Shown: positions 1 to 8,704, counted from the stretch's first letter. The stretch is 64,000 nt of DNA from Mycobacterium pinniadriaticum (GCF_026242045.1 NZ_JAPJDO010000013.1:83622-147621), one strand, 5' to 3'. The notes: generated from the letters alone by a model not told the origin. Translations and numbers: made by a program.

Positions 1-854
1 GTCATCCGCAGGGTGAGGCTGCGCAGCAGGGCGGTCAGCGCGGGGAACGGATACGGGTTGAGGTTGTGCACCCCGACCACCGAGACCGTGCCGCCGGCTC
101 GGACCGTGGCCAGTGAATCGTCCAGCGACGTGTCGTTGCCGACGGCGTCGATGACCGAGTCGGCACCGATACCGCCGGTGGCGTCCATGACCGCCTGCAG
201 CGCGGGCGCCGGAAGCGGTGTCCCGCCCATCCGCTCCGCCCGGTCACGCCGGGCGGCGACCGGATCCACCGCGAAAACTCTTGCCGCACCGAGGAACAAC
301 GCACTGCGCAGCGCGCACAGACCGACCGCGCCCAAACCGATGACCACGGCGGTGCCGCCGACGGGAATGTCAGCGCGTTTGGCGGCAGCCCAGCCGGTGG
401 CCAGATTGTCGGTGAGTAGCAGAGCCTGCTCGGTGTTGATGTTCTCCGGCATCTTCAGCAGCTGGAAGTCCGCGGCCGGGACAGCCAGCAGCTCGGCCTG
501 AGCCCCGCCGAGGACCCCGGAACCGAAGATCTGCGGGCCCGATGCGCACAGGATCGGATCCTTGGTCGCGCAGCCGGCGCAGGCTCCACAGCCGGCCACC
601 GATGACACCAGGACCTGATCGCCCACCTTGACCGTGTGCACCTCCGGCCCGGCCTCGACGACGGTGCCGATGGCCTCGTGGCCCAGTGAGACGGGCGCGA
701 AGAGCGGATAGTCGCCCTCGTAGAAGTGCAGGTCCGAACCGCAGATGGCGGTCGCCGTCACCTGGACGACGGCGCCGGCCGGGCCGGGCAGTACCGGGTC
801 CGGCCAGCTGTCGACCCGCACAGATCCCGGTGTATCGATGAGAACCGCACGCAT
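1..854 (-). CDS. Zinc-dependent alcohol dehydrogenase (3' end cut by window edge)
   Basis: Medium-chain dehydrogenase/reductase that should oxidise an alcohol to a ketone or aldehyde with NAD(P). Seen: the catalytic zinc ligands C38 and H59-E60, a structural zinc set C89/C92/C95/C103, and a Rossmann motif VIGLGAVG near residue 175. The C-terminal part lies beyond base 1. The ATG at 854 is 9 bases after the stop of the upstream Baeyer-Villiger monooxygenase, so the two are almost certainly one operon. This suggests the enzyme makes, or removes the product of, the ketone that the monooxygenase handles. Substrate unknown. Confidence 0.88.
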   Translation of the reverse strand, partial: MRAVLIDTPGSVRVDSWPDPVLPGPAGAVVQVTATAICGSDLHFYEGDYPLFAPVSLGHEAIGTVVEAGPEVHTVKVGDQVLVSSVAGCGACAGCATKDPILCASGPQIFGSGVLGGAQAELLAVPAADFQLLKMPENINTEQALLLTDNLATGWAAAKRADIPVGGTAVVIGLGAVGLCALRSALFLGAARVFAVDPVAARRDRAERMGGTPLPAPALQAVMDATGGIGADSVIDAVGNDTSLDDSLATVRAGGTVSVVGVHNLNPYPFPALTALLRSLTLRM

Positions 855-863
855 AGCTGCTCC

Positions 864-2807
864 TCACTTCCCCTTTGTCACAACGAAGTTCGACCAATCA
901 GGGGTACGAACCGCGTTCCAGTACACCGGCAGACGCCACGGGCTCACCGTGTGGATCTCGCCGGCGGCGTTCTTGAAGTACGAATGCTTGATCGACGGGT
1001 GCGCCCAGACCATGGTGTTGATCTCGGCTTGATGACGCCGATGCCACTCCTCGGTGGCCTCAACCGTCGGCTCGATTGCCTTCCAACCGTTGGCGATCAC
1101 CTCGGCCAGGCAGTCGTTGATGTAGCGCATCTGCAGCTCGGAATTGAAGATCAGGCTGCCGCCGTGCGCCAGATGGTTGCCCGGGCCGTAGATCATGAAG
1201 AAGTTCGGGAACCCCGGCACGGTGATGCCCAGGTACCCTGCGGGCCGCTCTCCCCAGGCGGCGCGCAGATCCGTCCCGTCGCGGCCGGTGATCGTCATCG
1301 GATACAACACCTCGGTGGCGCGGAATCCGGTGGCGTAGATGATGACGTCGACGTCGTGGGCCACTCCGTCGGCGGTGACCACGGCGTGCGGTGTGATGCG
1401 TTCGATCGGGGTGCGTACCAGCTCGACGTCGTCGCGGCGCAGTGTGGACAGCCAGGTTCCGTTGTCCTGCAACGTGCGTTTGCCCGTCGCGGGATAGTCC
1501 GGCAGCACCTTGGCCAGCAGGTCGGCGTCATCACCGACTCCGGTGGTGATCCAGTCGGTGAACATCAGGCGCGCCACGGCGTTGATCTCGCTGACCGCGT
1601 AGTTCGGGTCGTCGGGGTGGGTGTAGGCGGGATCCGAACGGGCGGCCTCCAGCCCTTTGTCCGCTCCGGGCCACATCACCAGAAAGCGGTACCAACGGTT
1701 GTAGTACGGAAGGTGATTCATCGCCCAGCGCACCCCGTCCCCGACGCTGTCGTGGTACATCGGGTTGGGGAACATCCACTGGGCGGTGCGCTGGAACACG
1801 GTCAGATGCTCAACCTGGTCGGCGATCGCCGGGGCGATCTGGAAACCGCTGGCTCCCGCCCCGATGAGTGCCACCCGCTTGCCGGTCAGGTCGACGGAGT
1901 GATCCCAGGCCGCCGAGTGGAAGGCCGGCCCCTCGAAGGTGTCGGCGCCCTCGATATCGGGAAATTGGGGCCGGTTCAACTGCCCGACCGCGGTGATGAC
2001 CGCCCTGGCGCGGATGCTGGACTCGGTTCCGTCCCTGCCGCGCACGACCACCAGCCAGGTGCCGTCGTCGTCGTTCCAGTCCGCCGACACCACTTCGGTC
2101 TGCCAACGGACGTTCTCGTCCAGCCGGTGGCGGGCAAGGACCGATTCGAAGTAGGCCCGCAGTTCGGGCTGCTCGGCGAAATAGTGCGACCAGTCGTTGC
2201 TCGGTTCGAAGCTGTAGCAGTAGAAGTGATTGGCGACATCGACACGGGCACCGGGATAGCTGTTCTCCCACCATGTTCCGCCCGGCCCGGCGTTCTTCTC
2301 CACGATGGTGAACGGGATATTGGCCTGTTTGAGGCGGATTCCGGCGAGTAGGCCCGATTCGCCACACCCGATCACGACGACCGGGAAGTCGGCGGCCGCC
2401 ACGGGATCCAGCGCCGCGGGACGGCGGGGGTCGACGTCCTCGAGGTCCATCTCCTCCAGGACCATCGGGCGGTACTCATCGTCGACATGCTCGCAGGCGG
2501 CCCAGTCGAGCATCTCGCCGATCAGCTCGGGGCTCAGCGGCACCGGCCCCGGGCAGCCGCGGTCGCGGTACTCGGCGATGACGGGCAACGCGACCGCACG
2601 GGCCCGGGCCTTGTCCTCCTCGGACATGAAACCCTGCACCTCGTTGAGGAAGACGCCGGCCTGCTTGAACTCGCGGATGAAGCGGGGGTCGCCGGTGATG
2701 TGCACCAATGACAGCAGCAGCGTGGGGATGCTGACCTGCTCCAACGCGGCGGCGATCTCGGCGTCCGAGGACGTGAACGGTTGGCCCGCATACGGATTGG
2801 TCGTCAT
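864..2807 (-). CDS. FAD-dependent Baeyer-Villiger monooxygenase (4-hydroxyacetophenone monooxygenase type)
   Basis: Flavoprotein of 647 aa expected to insert oxygen next to a ketone, giving an ester or lactone, using NADPH and O2. Seen: FAD-binding GCGESG at residues 147-152, a GTWWENSYPGARVD stretch typical of the family, the fingerprint FxGxxxHxxxWD, and a second nucleotide motif GAGASG. The roughly 140-residue N-terminal extension before the FAD motif is the layout of 4-hydroxyacetophenone monooxygenase (about 640 aa). The ATG at 2807 was chosen because GAGAGG lies 9 bases upstream; an earlier ATG at 2834 would put that site inside the gene. It is the first gene of an operon with the alcohol dehydrogenase and is divergent from an esterase. 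Substrate not determinable from sequence. Confidence 0.9.
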   Translation of the reverse strand: MTTNPYAGQPFTSSDAEIAAALEQVSIPTLLLSLVHITGDPRFIREFKQAGVFLNEVQGFMSEEDKARARAVALPVIAEYRDRGCPGPVPLSPELIGEMLDWAACEHVDDEYRPMVLEEMDLEDVDPRRPAALDPVAAADFPVVVIGCGESGLLAGIRLKQANIPFTIVEKNAGPGGTWWENSYPGARVDVANHFYCYSFEPSNDWSHYFAEQPELRAYFESVLARHRLDENVRWQTEVVSADWNDDDGTWLVVVRGRDGTESSIRARAVITAVGQLNRPQFPDIEGADTFEGPAFHSAAWDHSVDLTGKRVALIGAGASGFQIAPAIADQVEHLTVFQRTAQWMFPNPMYHDSVGDGVRWAMNHLPYYNRWYRFLVMWPGADKGLEAARSDPAYTHPDDPNYAVSEINAVARLMFTDWITTGVGDDADLLAKVLPDYPATGKRTLQDNGTWLSTLRRDDVELVRTPIERITPHAVVTADGVAHDVDVIIYATGFRATEVLYPMTITGRDGTDLRAAWGERPAGYLGITVPGFPNFFMIYGPGNHLAHGGSLIFNSELQMRYINDCLAEVIANGWKAIEPTVEATEEWHRRHQAEINTMVWAHPSIKHSYFKNAAGEIHTVSPWRLPVYWNAVRTPDWSNFVVTKGK

Positions 2808-2830
2808 TGACGGTTTCCTCTCGGCGATCT

Positions 2831-2861
2831 GCAATTACGCTACGCATCGTTCCGTAATTGC
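2831..2861. promoter_or_regulatory. Palindromic operator candidate between monooxygenase and esterase genes
   Basis: Perfect 9-bp inverted repeat, GCAATTACG (2831-2839) and CGTAATTGC (2853-2861), separated by 13 bases, just upstream of the monooxygenase start in the divergent intergenic region. The spacing suits a dimeric repressor. Its inner half-site TCCGTAAT also occurs in the palindrome upstream of the IclR gene at 50143. The cognate regulator is unknown. Confidence 0.6.
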
Positions 2862-2927
2862 CGCCACCACGATACTGTCTCCTGCGGTCATGGATCAAGG
2901 TCCTGTCCCTAGCCGGACCCGGGTTGC

Positions 2928-2933
2928 CATACT
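2928..2933 (+). promoter_or_regulatory. -10 element of a leaderless esterase transcript
   Basis: CATACT lies 7 bases before the GTG at 2941, which places transcription start at or next to the start codon. This supports the GTG over an in-frame ATG at 2890. Confidence 0.45.
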
Positions 2934-2940
2934 GGGCGGC

Positions 2941-3828
2941 GTGGCCAACACCGACATCCATCCCGAGCTGCGCAGCGCCGCGCGGTTCACCCCCCGCAAG
3001 CTCATCTATCCCCGGACGCTGCCGATCCTGCGCCGGCTGACCGCCCTGCAGAGACCCAAGAACGAAGGTGTCGAGGTGCTGACGCTGGAGTCCGGCGTCG
3101 GCATCCGTCTCTACCGGCCCGCCGGGGCCTCCGCGACCACCCCGGCGCTGCTGTGGATCCACGGCGGCGGCTACGTGCTGGGCACCGCCGCCCAGGACGA
3201 CGTGATGTGCCGGCGGTTCGTGAAGGATCTGGGAATCACGGTGGCCGCCGTCGACTACCGCCTGGCCCCGGAGCACCCGTATCCCGCGCCGCTGGAGGAC
3301 TGCTACACCGCGCTCGAATGGCTGGCCGGGCTGCCCGCCGTCGACGAGAACCGGATCGCGATCGGCGGGGCCAGCGCCGGCGGTGGACTCACCGCGGCCC
3401 TGGCACTGTTGGCCCGGGACCGCGCCGGGGTGAAACCGGTCTTCCAGCTGCTGGTCTACCCGATGATCGACGACCGGAGCGTGGGTCTGCACCTCGAGGA
3501 TCCGGGTCAGCGGCTGTGGAACGCCACCAGCAACCGGTTCGGCTGGCAGTCCTATCTCGGTGGTGCCGATCCGGAGGTGGCGGTGCCCGCGCGGCGGACC
3601 GATCTCGCCGGCCTGCCACCGGCCTGGCTTGGGGTCGGAACACTGGACCTGTTCCACGACGAAGACCTTGATTATGCGGACCGGTTGCGGGCCGCGGGCG
3701 TGCCGTGCGACGTCCACGTGGTGCCGGGGGCGTTCCACGGTTTCGACGGCATCGCACCGAAAGCCGATATCTCCAACGCGTTCTTCTACAGCCAGTGTGA
3801 GAGCCTGCGCCAAAGTTTCGGGGACTGA
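2941..3828 (+). CDS. Alpha/beta hydrolase of the hormone-sensitive-lipase family (LipW-like esterase)
   Basis: Esterase/lipase of 295 aa. Seen: the HSL oxyanion motif HGGGY at 74-78, nucleophile elbow GASAG with S145, a catalytic Asp in GTLD near 236, and the catalytic His in GAFHGF at 266. The GTG at 2941 gives the usual mycobacterial start VANTDIHPEL and follows a -10 hexamer. It is followed after 5 bases by two acyl-CoA dehydrogenases, and is divergent from a Baeyer-Villiger monooxygenase whose ester product it could cleave. By position it corresponds to LipW (Rv0217) of M. tuberculosis, an assignment made from memory of synteny. Confidence 0.88.
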   Translation: MANTDIHPELRSAARFTPRKLIYPRTLPILRRLTALQRPKNEGVEVLTLESGVGIRLYRPAGASATTPALLWIHGGGYVLGTAAQDDVMCRRFVKDLGITVAAVDYRLAPEHPYPAPLEDCYTALEWLAGLPAVDENRIAIGGASAGGGLTAALALLARDRAGVKPVFQLLVYPMIDDRSVGLHLEDPGQRLWNATSNRFGWQSYLGGADPEVAVPARRTDLAGLPPAWLGVGTLDLFHDEDLDYADRLRAAGVPCDVHVVPGAFHGFDGIAPKADISNAFFYSQCESLRQSFGD

Positions 3829-3833
3829 GTCCA

Positions 3834-4940
3834 ATGCCGGCGGCGCTGACCACCGAGCAGCGGGACCTGGCCGACGCGGTGGCAGATGTGATGGCCAAGC
3901 GCTCACCGGAGACCGAGGTGCGCCGGCTGATGGCCACCGACACCGGATACGACCCGGCGGTCTGGGCCGAGCTCGCCGCGATGGGTCTACTGGGCCTGGC
4001 GATACCCGAGGCGCTCGGCGGCTCCGGCGCCGGCGCGGTCGAGGTGGGACTGGTGATGGAGGCCATGGGCCGGGCGCTGTTGTGCGGGCCCTACCTGTCG
4101 ACCGCGGTGCTGACCACCAACCTGTTGCTGGCCCTCGGCGACACCCGGGAACAGGCCGATGTCCTCCCGCGCATCGCCGCGGGCGAGTTCCTTGCGACGG
4201 TGGCGTTCGCCGAGCCGGGTTCGGCCCGACCGCCTGCCTCGCCGGATACCACCGCGCGTGCGGCCGGGTTCGACTGGTTGTTGTCGGGCACCAAGACCTA
4301 CGTACTCGACGCGACGATCGCCCAGCGCATCTACGTCCTGGCCGGGAACTCGATCTTCGCGGTGGCGCCCGACTCTCCCGGTCTGGAGATCAGCGCACTG
4401 TCGACGGTCGATCAGACCCGCAAGCAGGGCCGGCTGGTATTGCGCGACACGCCGGCCCGGCTGGTGGGCGCCCTGGAGGCCGGGTCCGTCGCACTCGATC
4501 GGGCGCTGGATGCCGCGTCAGTGGCACTATCGGGCGAGCAGGCCGGCGGCGCGATGCACGCCATGCGGATGGCTGCCGACTACGCCAAAACCCGGTTCCA
4601 GTTCGGGCGGGCGATCGGCAGCTTCCAGGCGGTCAAGCACATGTGCGCCGACATGCTGCTGGAAGCGGAATCGGCGTTATCCGCGGCCCGGCACGTCGCC
4701 GCCGCCTTCGACGCGGACGATCCCGATTGTCTTCTGGATCTGGCTGCGGCGCAAGCGTATTGCTCGGAAGCATTCGTGACGGTCGCAGCGAACACCATCC
4801 AGGTGCACGGCGGTATCGGCTTCACCTGGGAGCACCCCGCACACCTGTACCTGCGACGGGCCAGGACCGACGCCGAGTTGTTCGGTGACCCGGCATGGCA
4901 CCGGGAGCGTTATGTGCGACTGCGGGAGGCTCAGCAGTGA
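3834..4940 (+). CDS. Acyl-CoA dehydrogenase, first of a tandem pair
   Basis: FAD enzyme of 368 aa that introduces a 2,3-double bond into an acyl-CoA. Seen: the N-terminal helical domain, a middle domain, and the C-terminal ACAD signature QVHGGIGFTWEHPAHLYLRR. It overlaps the next acyl-CoA dehydrogenase by 4 bases (GTGA), and it lies 5 bases after the esterase. Adjacent, dissimilar FadE genes in mycobacteria often encode the two subunits of an alpha2-beta2 dehydrogenase acting on bulky substrates such as steroid side chains or rings. That reading is likely here but is inference. Confidence 0.9.
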   Translation: MPAALTTEQRDLADAVADVMAKRSPETEVRRLMATDTGYDPAVWAELAAMGLLGLAIPEALGGSGAGAVEVGLVMEAMGRALLCGPYLSTAVLTTNLLLALGDTREQADVLPRIAAGEFLATVAFAEPGSARPPASPDTTARAAGFDWLLSGTKTYVLDATIAQRIYVLAGNSIFAVAPDSPGLEISALSTVDQTRKQGRLVLRDTPARLVGALEAGSVALDRALDAASVALSGEQAGGAMHAMRMAADYAKTRFQFGRAIGSFQAVKHMCADMLLEAESALSAARHVAAAFDADDPDCLLDLAAAQAYCSEAFVTVAANTIQVHGGIGFTWEHPAHLYLRRARTDAELFGDPAWHRERYVRLREAQQ

Positions 4941-6151
4941 CCGACGACGATGTGCGTGACGAGGTCCGCCGATGGCTGACCGCCAACTGGGATGCCACCC
5001 TGGACCGCGGCCGCTGGGCCCAGTTGGTGTTCGACGCCGGCTGGGCCGTGCCGAGCTGGGAACCGCAGTGGTGGGGCCGCGGGTTGAGCGACCCGCAATC
5101 CCGCATCGTGGCAGCCGAATTCGCCGCGGTGGGCGCCCCGGGCACCGGTCACGATCGAGCGAACCTGTTCGCGTGCACGCTGCACGATCTGGGGACCGAC
5201 GAGCAGAAGCACCGCCTCATTCCGCCGTCGATCCGCGGCGAGACGAAGTGGTGCCTGCTGTACTCGGAGCCGGGTGCGGGTTCGGACCTGGCCGGGTTGC
5301 GGACCAGGGCCGAGCAGGACGGCGACGACTGGGTGATCGACGGCCAGAAGGTGTGGACATCGTTCGCCACGTCAGCCGACTACGGTCTGCTGGTGGCGCG
5401 CACGGATTGGGATGCGCCCAAGCACAACGGAATCAGCTTCTTCATGTTCCCGATGCGCCAGGCCGGCGTCGAGGTCCGCCCGATCCACCAGATCACCGGC
5501 GAATCGGAATTCAACGAGGTCTTCATCTCCGGCGCGCACGTGCCCGATGCGAACCTGGTCGGTGAACCGGGCGGCGGCTGGGCGGTGCTGCAGGTGGCGT
5601 TGTCCTATGAGCGCCGGTTGATGGGTGACCTGGCTCGCACATCGCGTTCGGCCCGCAAGCCGCAGGCCGACTCCGACAGCCTGGTCGAGATGGCCCGCCG
5701 CTCCGGCAAGCTCGGCGACTCCTTCATCCGGCAGGAGATCGCCCGGGTCGAGGCGTACGCCGCGGTGAACCGGTGGAACACCCAACGGGCCAAGGCCACC
5801 ACCGATCGGGCCGAGGCCGCCACATTGCTGGCGCTGGGCAAGATCGCGATGTCGCGGATCCTGCACGAAACGGCCAAGGTTCAGACCGCGATCGCCGGCC
5901 CCGAGGCAATGCTGAGCGGTCCGGACAACCCGTTGGGTGACGCGGTGACGTTTCGAACTCTCAATGCGTATTTCACCTCTATCGGCGGTGGCACCGACCA
6001 GATCCAGCGCAACATCATCGGCGAGCGGATCTTGGGCCTGCCCAAAGAGCCGGAGCCCTATCGGAATACCCCATTTCGCGAGCTCCCTACCTCCAGCGAT
6101 TTCGGCGCGCTAACCGCCGGTGAGCGAACGAAAACGCGCCGAAATCGCTAG
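4937..6151 (+). CDS. Acyl-CoA dehydrogenase, second of a tandem pair
   Basis: FAD-dependent dehydrogenase of 404 aa. Seen: the middle-domain YSEPGAGSDLAGL stretch and the C-terminal GGGTDQIQRNIIGERILGLP motif that contacts FAD. The GTG start at 4937 overlaps the upstream stop and has GGGAGG just before it, so translation is probably coupled to the partner gene. The last 20 codons read through a 15-bp inverted repeat (6095-6149). The stop TAG shares the palindrome CTAG with the stop of the convergent amidohydrolase gene. The last residues, rich in Arg and Thr, look like read-through of a terminator-like sequence rather than conserved protein. Confidence 0.9.
   Translation: MTDDDVRDEVRRWLTANWDATLDRGRWAQLVFDAGWAVPSWEPQWWGRGLSDPQSRIVAAEFAAVGAPGTGHDRANLFACTLHDLGTDEQKHRLIPPSIRGETKWCLLYSEPGAGSDLAGLRTRAEQDGDDWVIDGQKVWTSFATSADYGLLVARTDWDAPKHNGISFFMFPMRQAGVEVRPIHQITGESEFNEVFISGAHVPDANLVGEPGGGWAVLQVALSYERRLMGDLARTSRSARKPQADSDSLVEMARRSGKLGDSFIRQEIARVEAYAAVNRWNTQRAKATTDRAEAATLLALGKIAMSRILHETAKVQTAIAGPEAMLSGPDNPLGDAVTFRTLNAYFTSIGGGTDQIQRNIIGERILGLPKEPEPYRNTPFRELPTSSDFGALTAGERTKTRRNR
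6095..6149. terminator. Long inverted repeat at a convergent gene junction
   Basis: AGCGATTTCGGCGCG at 6095-6109 is repeated inverted at 6135-6149 with a 25-base loop. The stem is perfect over 15 bp. It lies inside the 3' end of the rightward acyl-CoA dehydrogenase and directly after the stop of the leftward amidohydrolase. It could terminate the leftward transcript. No T tract is present, as is common in mycobacteria. Confidence 0.55.
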
Positions 6152-7437
6152 GGGAGGTGGCCGCCGATGACGGTGGCGGTCACCAGGTCGGCGTCGAGCG
6201 CATCGAGGACCTCGGCCGGCGGTGCGCTCAGCACACACAGGTCCCCGGGCTGCCCCGGTTCGACGGTCCGGGCGACATCGGGACGCTCGGCATACCCGGT
6301 GAACATCGCGAGAGCCGTCGCAGCTGAAACGCATTCGCTGGCGTTGAGCACCGAACCACTGCCCGCAGTGCGGCGCACGGCGGCACGCATCGCCGCCCAC
6401 GGGTCGGCACCGCCGAACGGCAGGTCCGTCGAGAGGGCGACCCGCACGCCGGCCCGCCGCAGCGACGCCAGCCGCCACAGCCCGGGCTGATCGGCAGGAT
6501 CGACGTCGGCGAGGTATTGGTCACCCCGTTCGGCGACGAAGTTGGGTTGGGTCACCACCAGGACACCCAACCCGGCGAGCTCGGCCAGGGTGTCGGCCGG
6601 CACCACCGCGGCGTGTTCGATCCGGTCGCCAGGGTGCACGCCGGCCGTCTGCAGGGCAGCCAGGCTGACGACCAATTGGCCAGCGGTCACACAATGCAGG
6701 GCGACCGGCCCCCCGGCGCGATGCCGTCCGCCGATCCAGTCGGTCAGCTCGTCGAGGTCCAGCGAATCGTCGTGCAGGATCCGCTTTCCCGGGGCCAGCC
6801 AGTGCACCCGCTGACAGAGCCCGCCGTGCCGGTGCTCCTCGGTCAGCGTGACGATGTCGTCGGCGCCCAGGCCCGGGGTGGCATCGGTGACTCCGGTGAC
6901 GCCGTAGCCCAGCAGGCGGCGGCTGATCGCGGCCAAATTGGTGTCGCGGCGCGCGACCGCGTCCGACCAGCTGTCGTAGCTTCGCAGCCTGCCATCGGGG
7001 TGGTCGGGTAGGCCGACAGCGGCCAGGCCTGCCGAGTTCAGGAACCACAGCACGCCGCTGCGATGCTGAATACGCACCGGCACATCTGCTCTGAGCTCGT
7101 CGAGCACCGATCGATCCAGCGGGCCCGCCGCGGACTCGTGATAGCCCACGGCTCGGACCCAGCCGTCGACTCCGACCGGCGCGGTGCTCAGTACGTCGGC
7201 GAGATCGGCGTGGGTGCGCACCTTGGCGGGCCCGATCTGGACGGAATCGAGTGCGGCGGCCGCGGCCCGGAGATGCACATGGTGATCATGCAGACCCGGT
7301 ATCACCGTGCCGCCGGCCGCATCGAGCACCGTCTCGGCCGGCCTCGGAGTCAGCGCATCGGCCACCTGTTCAATGTGGGAGCTCACCCGGACGTCGGCGA
7401 CCCGACCGTCGAGCAGGTGTGTTCGCTGGATCAGCAT
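6148..7437 (-). CDS. Amidohydrolase-superfamily metal-dependent hydrolase (YtcJ-like)
   Basis: Predicted metal-dependent hydrolase of 429 aa. Seen: the N-terminal beta-sandwich leading to PGLHDHHVHL at 48-56, whose HxH (H53, H55) is the first metal pair, later His residues in the barrel (LHCVTAGQ, DRIEHA), and a C-terminal SLDR-type Asp region (ALSTDLPFGGADPW). This pattern is that of the YtcJ/AtzC-like amidohydrolases. Its start overlaps the stop of the CoA-transferase gene by 7 bases, so it is the last gene of that leftward operon. Substrate unknown; an amide, a cyclic imide or a formamide are all possible. Confidence 0.8.
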   Translation of the reverse strand: MLIQRTHLLDGRVADVRVSSHIEQVADALTPRPAETVLDAAGGTVIPGLHDHHVHLRAAAAALDSVQIGPAKVRTHADLADVLSTAPVGVDGWVRAVGYHESAAGPLDRSVLDELRADVPVRIQHRSGVLWFLNSAGLAAVGLPDHPDGRLRSYDSWSDAVARRDTNLAAISRRLLGYGVTGVTDATPGLGADDIVTLTEEHRHGGLCQRVHWLAPGKRILHDDSLDLDELTDWIGGRHRAGGPVALHCVTAGQLVVSLAALQTAGVHPGDRIEHAAVVPADTLAELAGLGVLVVTQPNFVAERGDQYLADVDPADQPGLWRLASLRRAGVRVALSTDLPFGGADPWAAMRAAVRRTAGSGSVLNASECVSAATALAMFTGYAERPDVARTVEPGQPGDLCVLSAPPAEVLDALDADLVTATVIGGHLP

Positions 7438-8618
7438 GGGACCGAATTCCGCTGGATGACTATGGCTTCGACCGCTGCGTTGTCGGCACCGAGCTCCGCT
7501 GCACGCGCGGTGGGCGGTGGAGGTTGCGGCGGTGCGGCGGCTATCGGGGATGTCGACGGCCGGGTAGGAAGCGTCGCGTAACTCGCCGCGACAGCCGACA
7601 TCGCCACCTCGAGGGTTTCTCCCCCGCCGCGACTCAGTGAATTCGCCACGGCCAGAGCTGATTCCATCCCGGTGAGCGGATCGGCGATGGCGTCGCCGCA
7701 GAACACCGGACCGTCGATGCTGGTTCCGAGCAAGCCGCCCGCCACCGCGGCGTCGTCACCGAAGGCAGCACGGTGCGAATCCTGGCCATACCCACTGACC
7801 CGCAGCCACACTCTGCCGTTGGGCCCGGGCAGCGTCTCCGGACTCAGGCCTCGCCGGGCCAGCGCGCCGGGCCGCGACCCCTCGATCACGATGTCGGCGG
7901 CTGCCAGCAACGCCCGCAGGCGTTCGCGGTCGCGGTCGAAATCCAATGCATAAGAGAGTTTCCCGTGATTGATCCAGTCGTAGAAGGCCTTGTTGCCGGA
8001 CCGGGTTCCGTCCGGGCGGGCCGGGCTCTCCACCTTGACGACGGTGGCGCCGCCGGCGGCGAGCATCCGGCCACACAGTGGGCCCGCCCACATCGACGAC
8101 AGGTCGGCCACCAGCAAGCCCTGCGCTGGGCGGGGCACCGCCCGACGCCCGCACGGGCGGACCCGGACGGGCGCGGCGATCGCCTCGCCGACCCGAGCCA
8201 CCGGCAGGTTCAGCAGCGCGGCCCGTTCCACGATGTCGCCGCCATCACGTTGGGCGGCCCAGCGGGCGATCACCGGCCAGGGATCGTCGGGCACGGAGTC
8301 GGCTTCAACGAGGGCGGGCATGGCGGCGATGTCGTCGACACGGGACAGGGTCAGCGCCCACCAACCGTCCCGCGACCGCATCAGCCGGGTTGCCCCGCCG
8401 GCCGAGGTTCGGCCGCGTCGGTGCAGTCCGAGCAACGCAGCCCGGCCGGTCAGTAGTGTCGCGGCATCAACGCCGATTCCCAGAAGCTGAGTGAGGTCCG
8501 CGGCGACGGTTGCCGCACGGTCCAGCACCGCCGACCGCGAATGGTCGGGCGGGCCGTCGGGGAGCCCGGTCAGCCAGGCCAGGCCGCTGCCCGCCCAGTC
8601 GGTGCCGGAGACGTTCAC
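7431..8618 (-). CDS. CaiB/BaiF (family III) CoA-transferase
   Basis: Transfers CoA between carboxylic acids; 395 aa. Seen: the family III core LLVADLSSMWAGPLCGRMLAAGGATVVKVESPARPDGTR (quoted only as a region, about residues 165-205), with the aspartate loop following. The N-terminal 160 residues are less conserved, as in mycobacterial homologues. The GTG at 8618 follows a GATACT -10 hexamer by 6 bases, so the mRNA can be leaderless. It overlaps the downstream amidohydrolase by 7 bases. It lies 86 bases after the MaoC gene. Probably activates an acid for the beta-oxidation genes around it. Confidence 0.85.
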   Translation of the reverse strand: MNVSGTDWAGSGLAWLTGLPDGPPDHSRSAVLDRAATVAADLTQLLGIGVDAATLLTGRAALLGLHRRGRTSAGGATRLMRSRDGWWALTLSRVDDIAAMPALVEADSVPDDPWPVIARWAAQRDGGDIVERAALLNLPVARVGEAIAAPVRVRPCGRRAVPRPAQGLLVADLSSMWAGPLCGRMLAAGGATVVKVESPARPDGTRSGNKAFYDWINHGKLSYALDFDRDRERLRALLAAADIVIEGSRPGALARRGLSPETLPGPNGRVWLRVSGYGQDSHRAAFGDDAAVAGGLLGTSIDGPVFCGDAIADPLTGMESALAVANSLSRGGGETLEVAMSAVAASYATLPTRPSTSPIAAAPPQPPPPTARAAELGADNAAVEAIVIQRNSVPC

Positions 8619-8624
8619 CCGACA

Positions 8625-8630
8625 AGTATC
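8625..8630 (-). promoter_or_regulatory. -10 element for the CoA-transferase operon
   Basis: GATACT on the minus strand, 6 bases before the GTG start at 8618, in the layout of a leaderless mycobacterial promoter. Confidence 0.4.
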
Positions 8631-8636
8631 CCCTCA

Positions 8637-8678
8637 CGCCCAAACCGACATTCCGCCGGGAAACTGCGAGTGAACACC
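8637..8678 (+). repeat. Dispersed intergenic repeat, copy 1
   Basis: Begins CGCCCAAACCGACA, followed in the same register by CGCCG, GAAA and AGTGAA. A second copy with the identical 14-base head is at 26928, in another intergenic space. Its AAACCGAC also pairs with GTCGGTTT at 8698-8705, so a stem can form after the MaoC gene stop. It may be a terminator or a small dispersed element. Confidence 0.5.
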
Positions 8679-8704
8679 CGCACAACGTCGATCTCGGCGT
8701 CGGT

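Noticed and set aside
726..2351. 541-codon plus-strand frame
   Set aside because: Antisense to the alcohol dehydrogenase and Baeyer-Villiger monooxygenase; compositional shadow with no recognisable domain.
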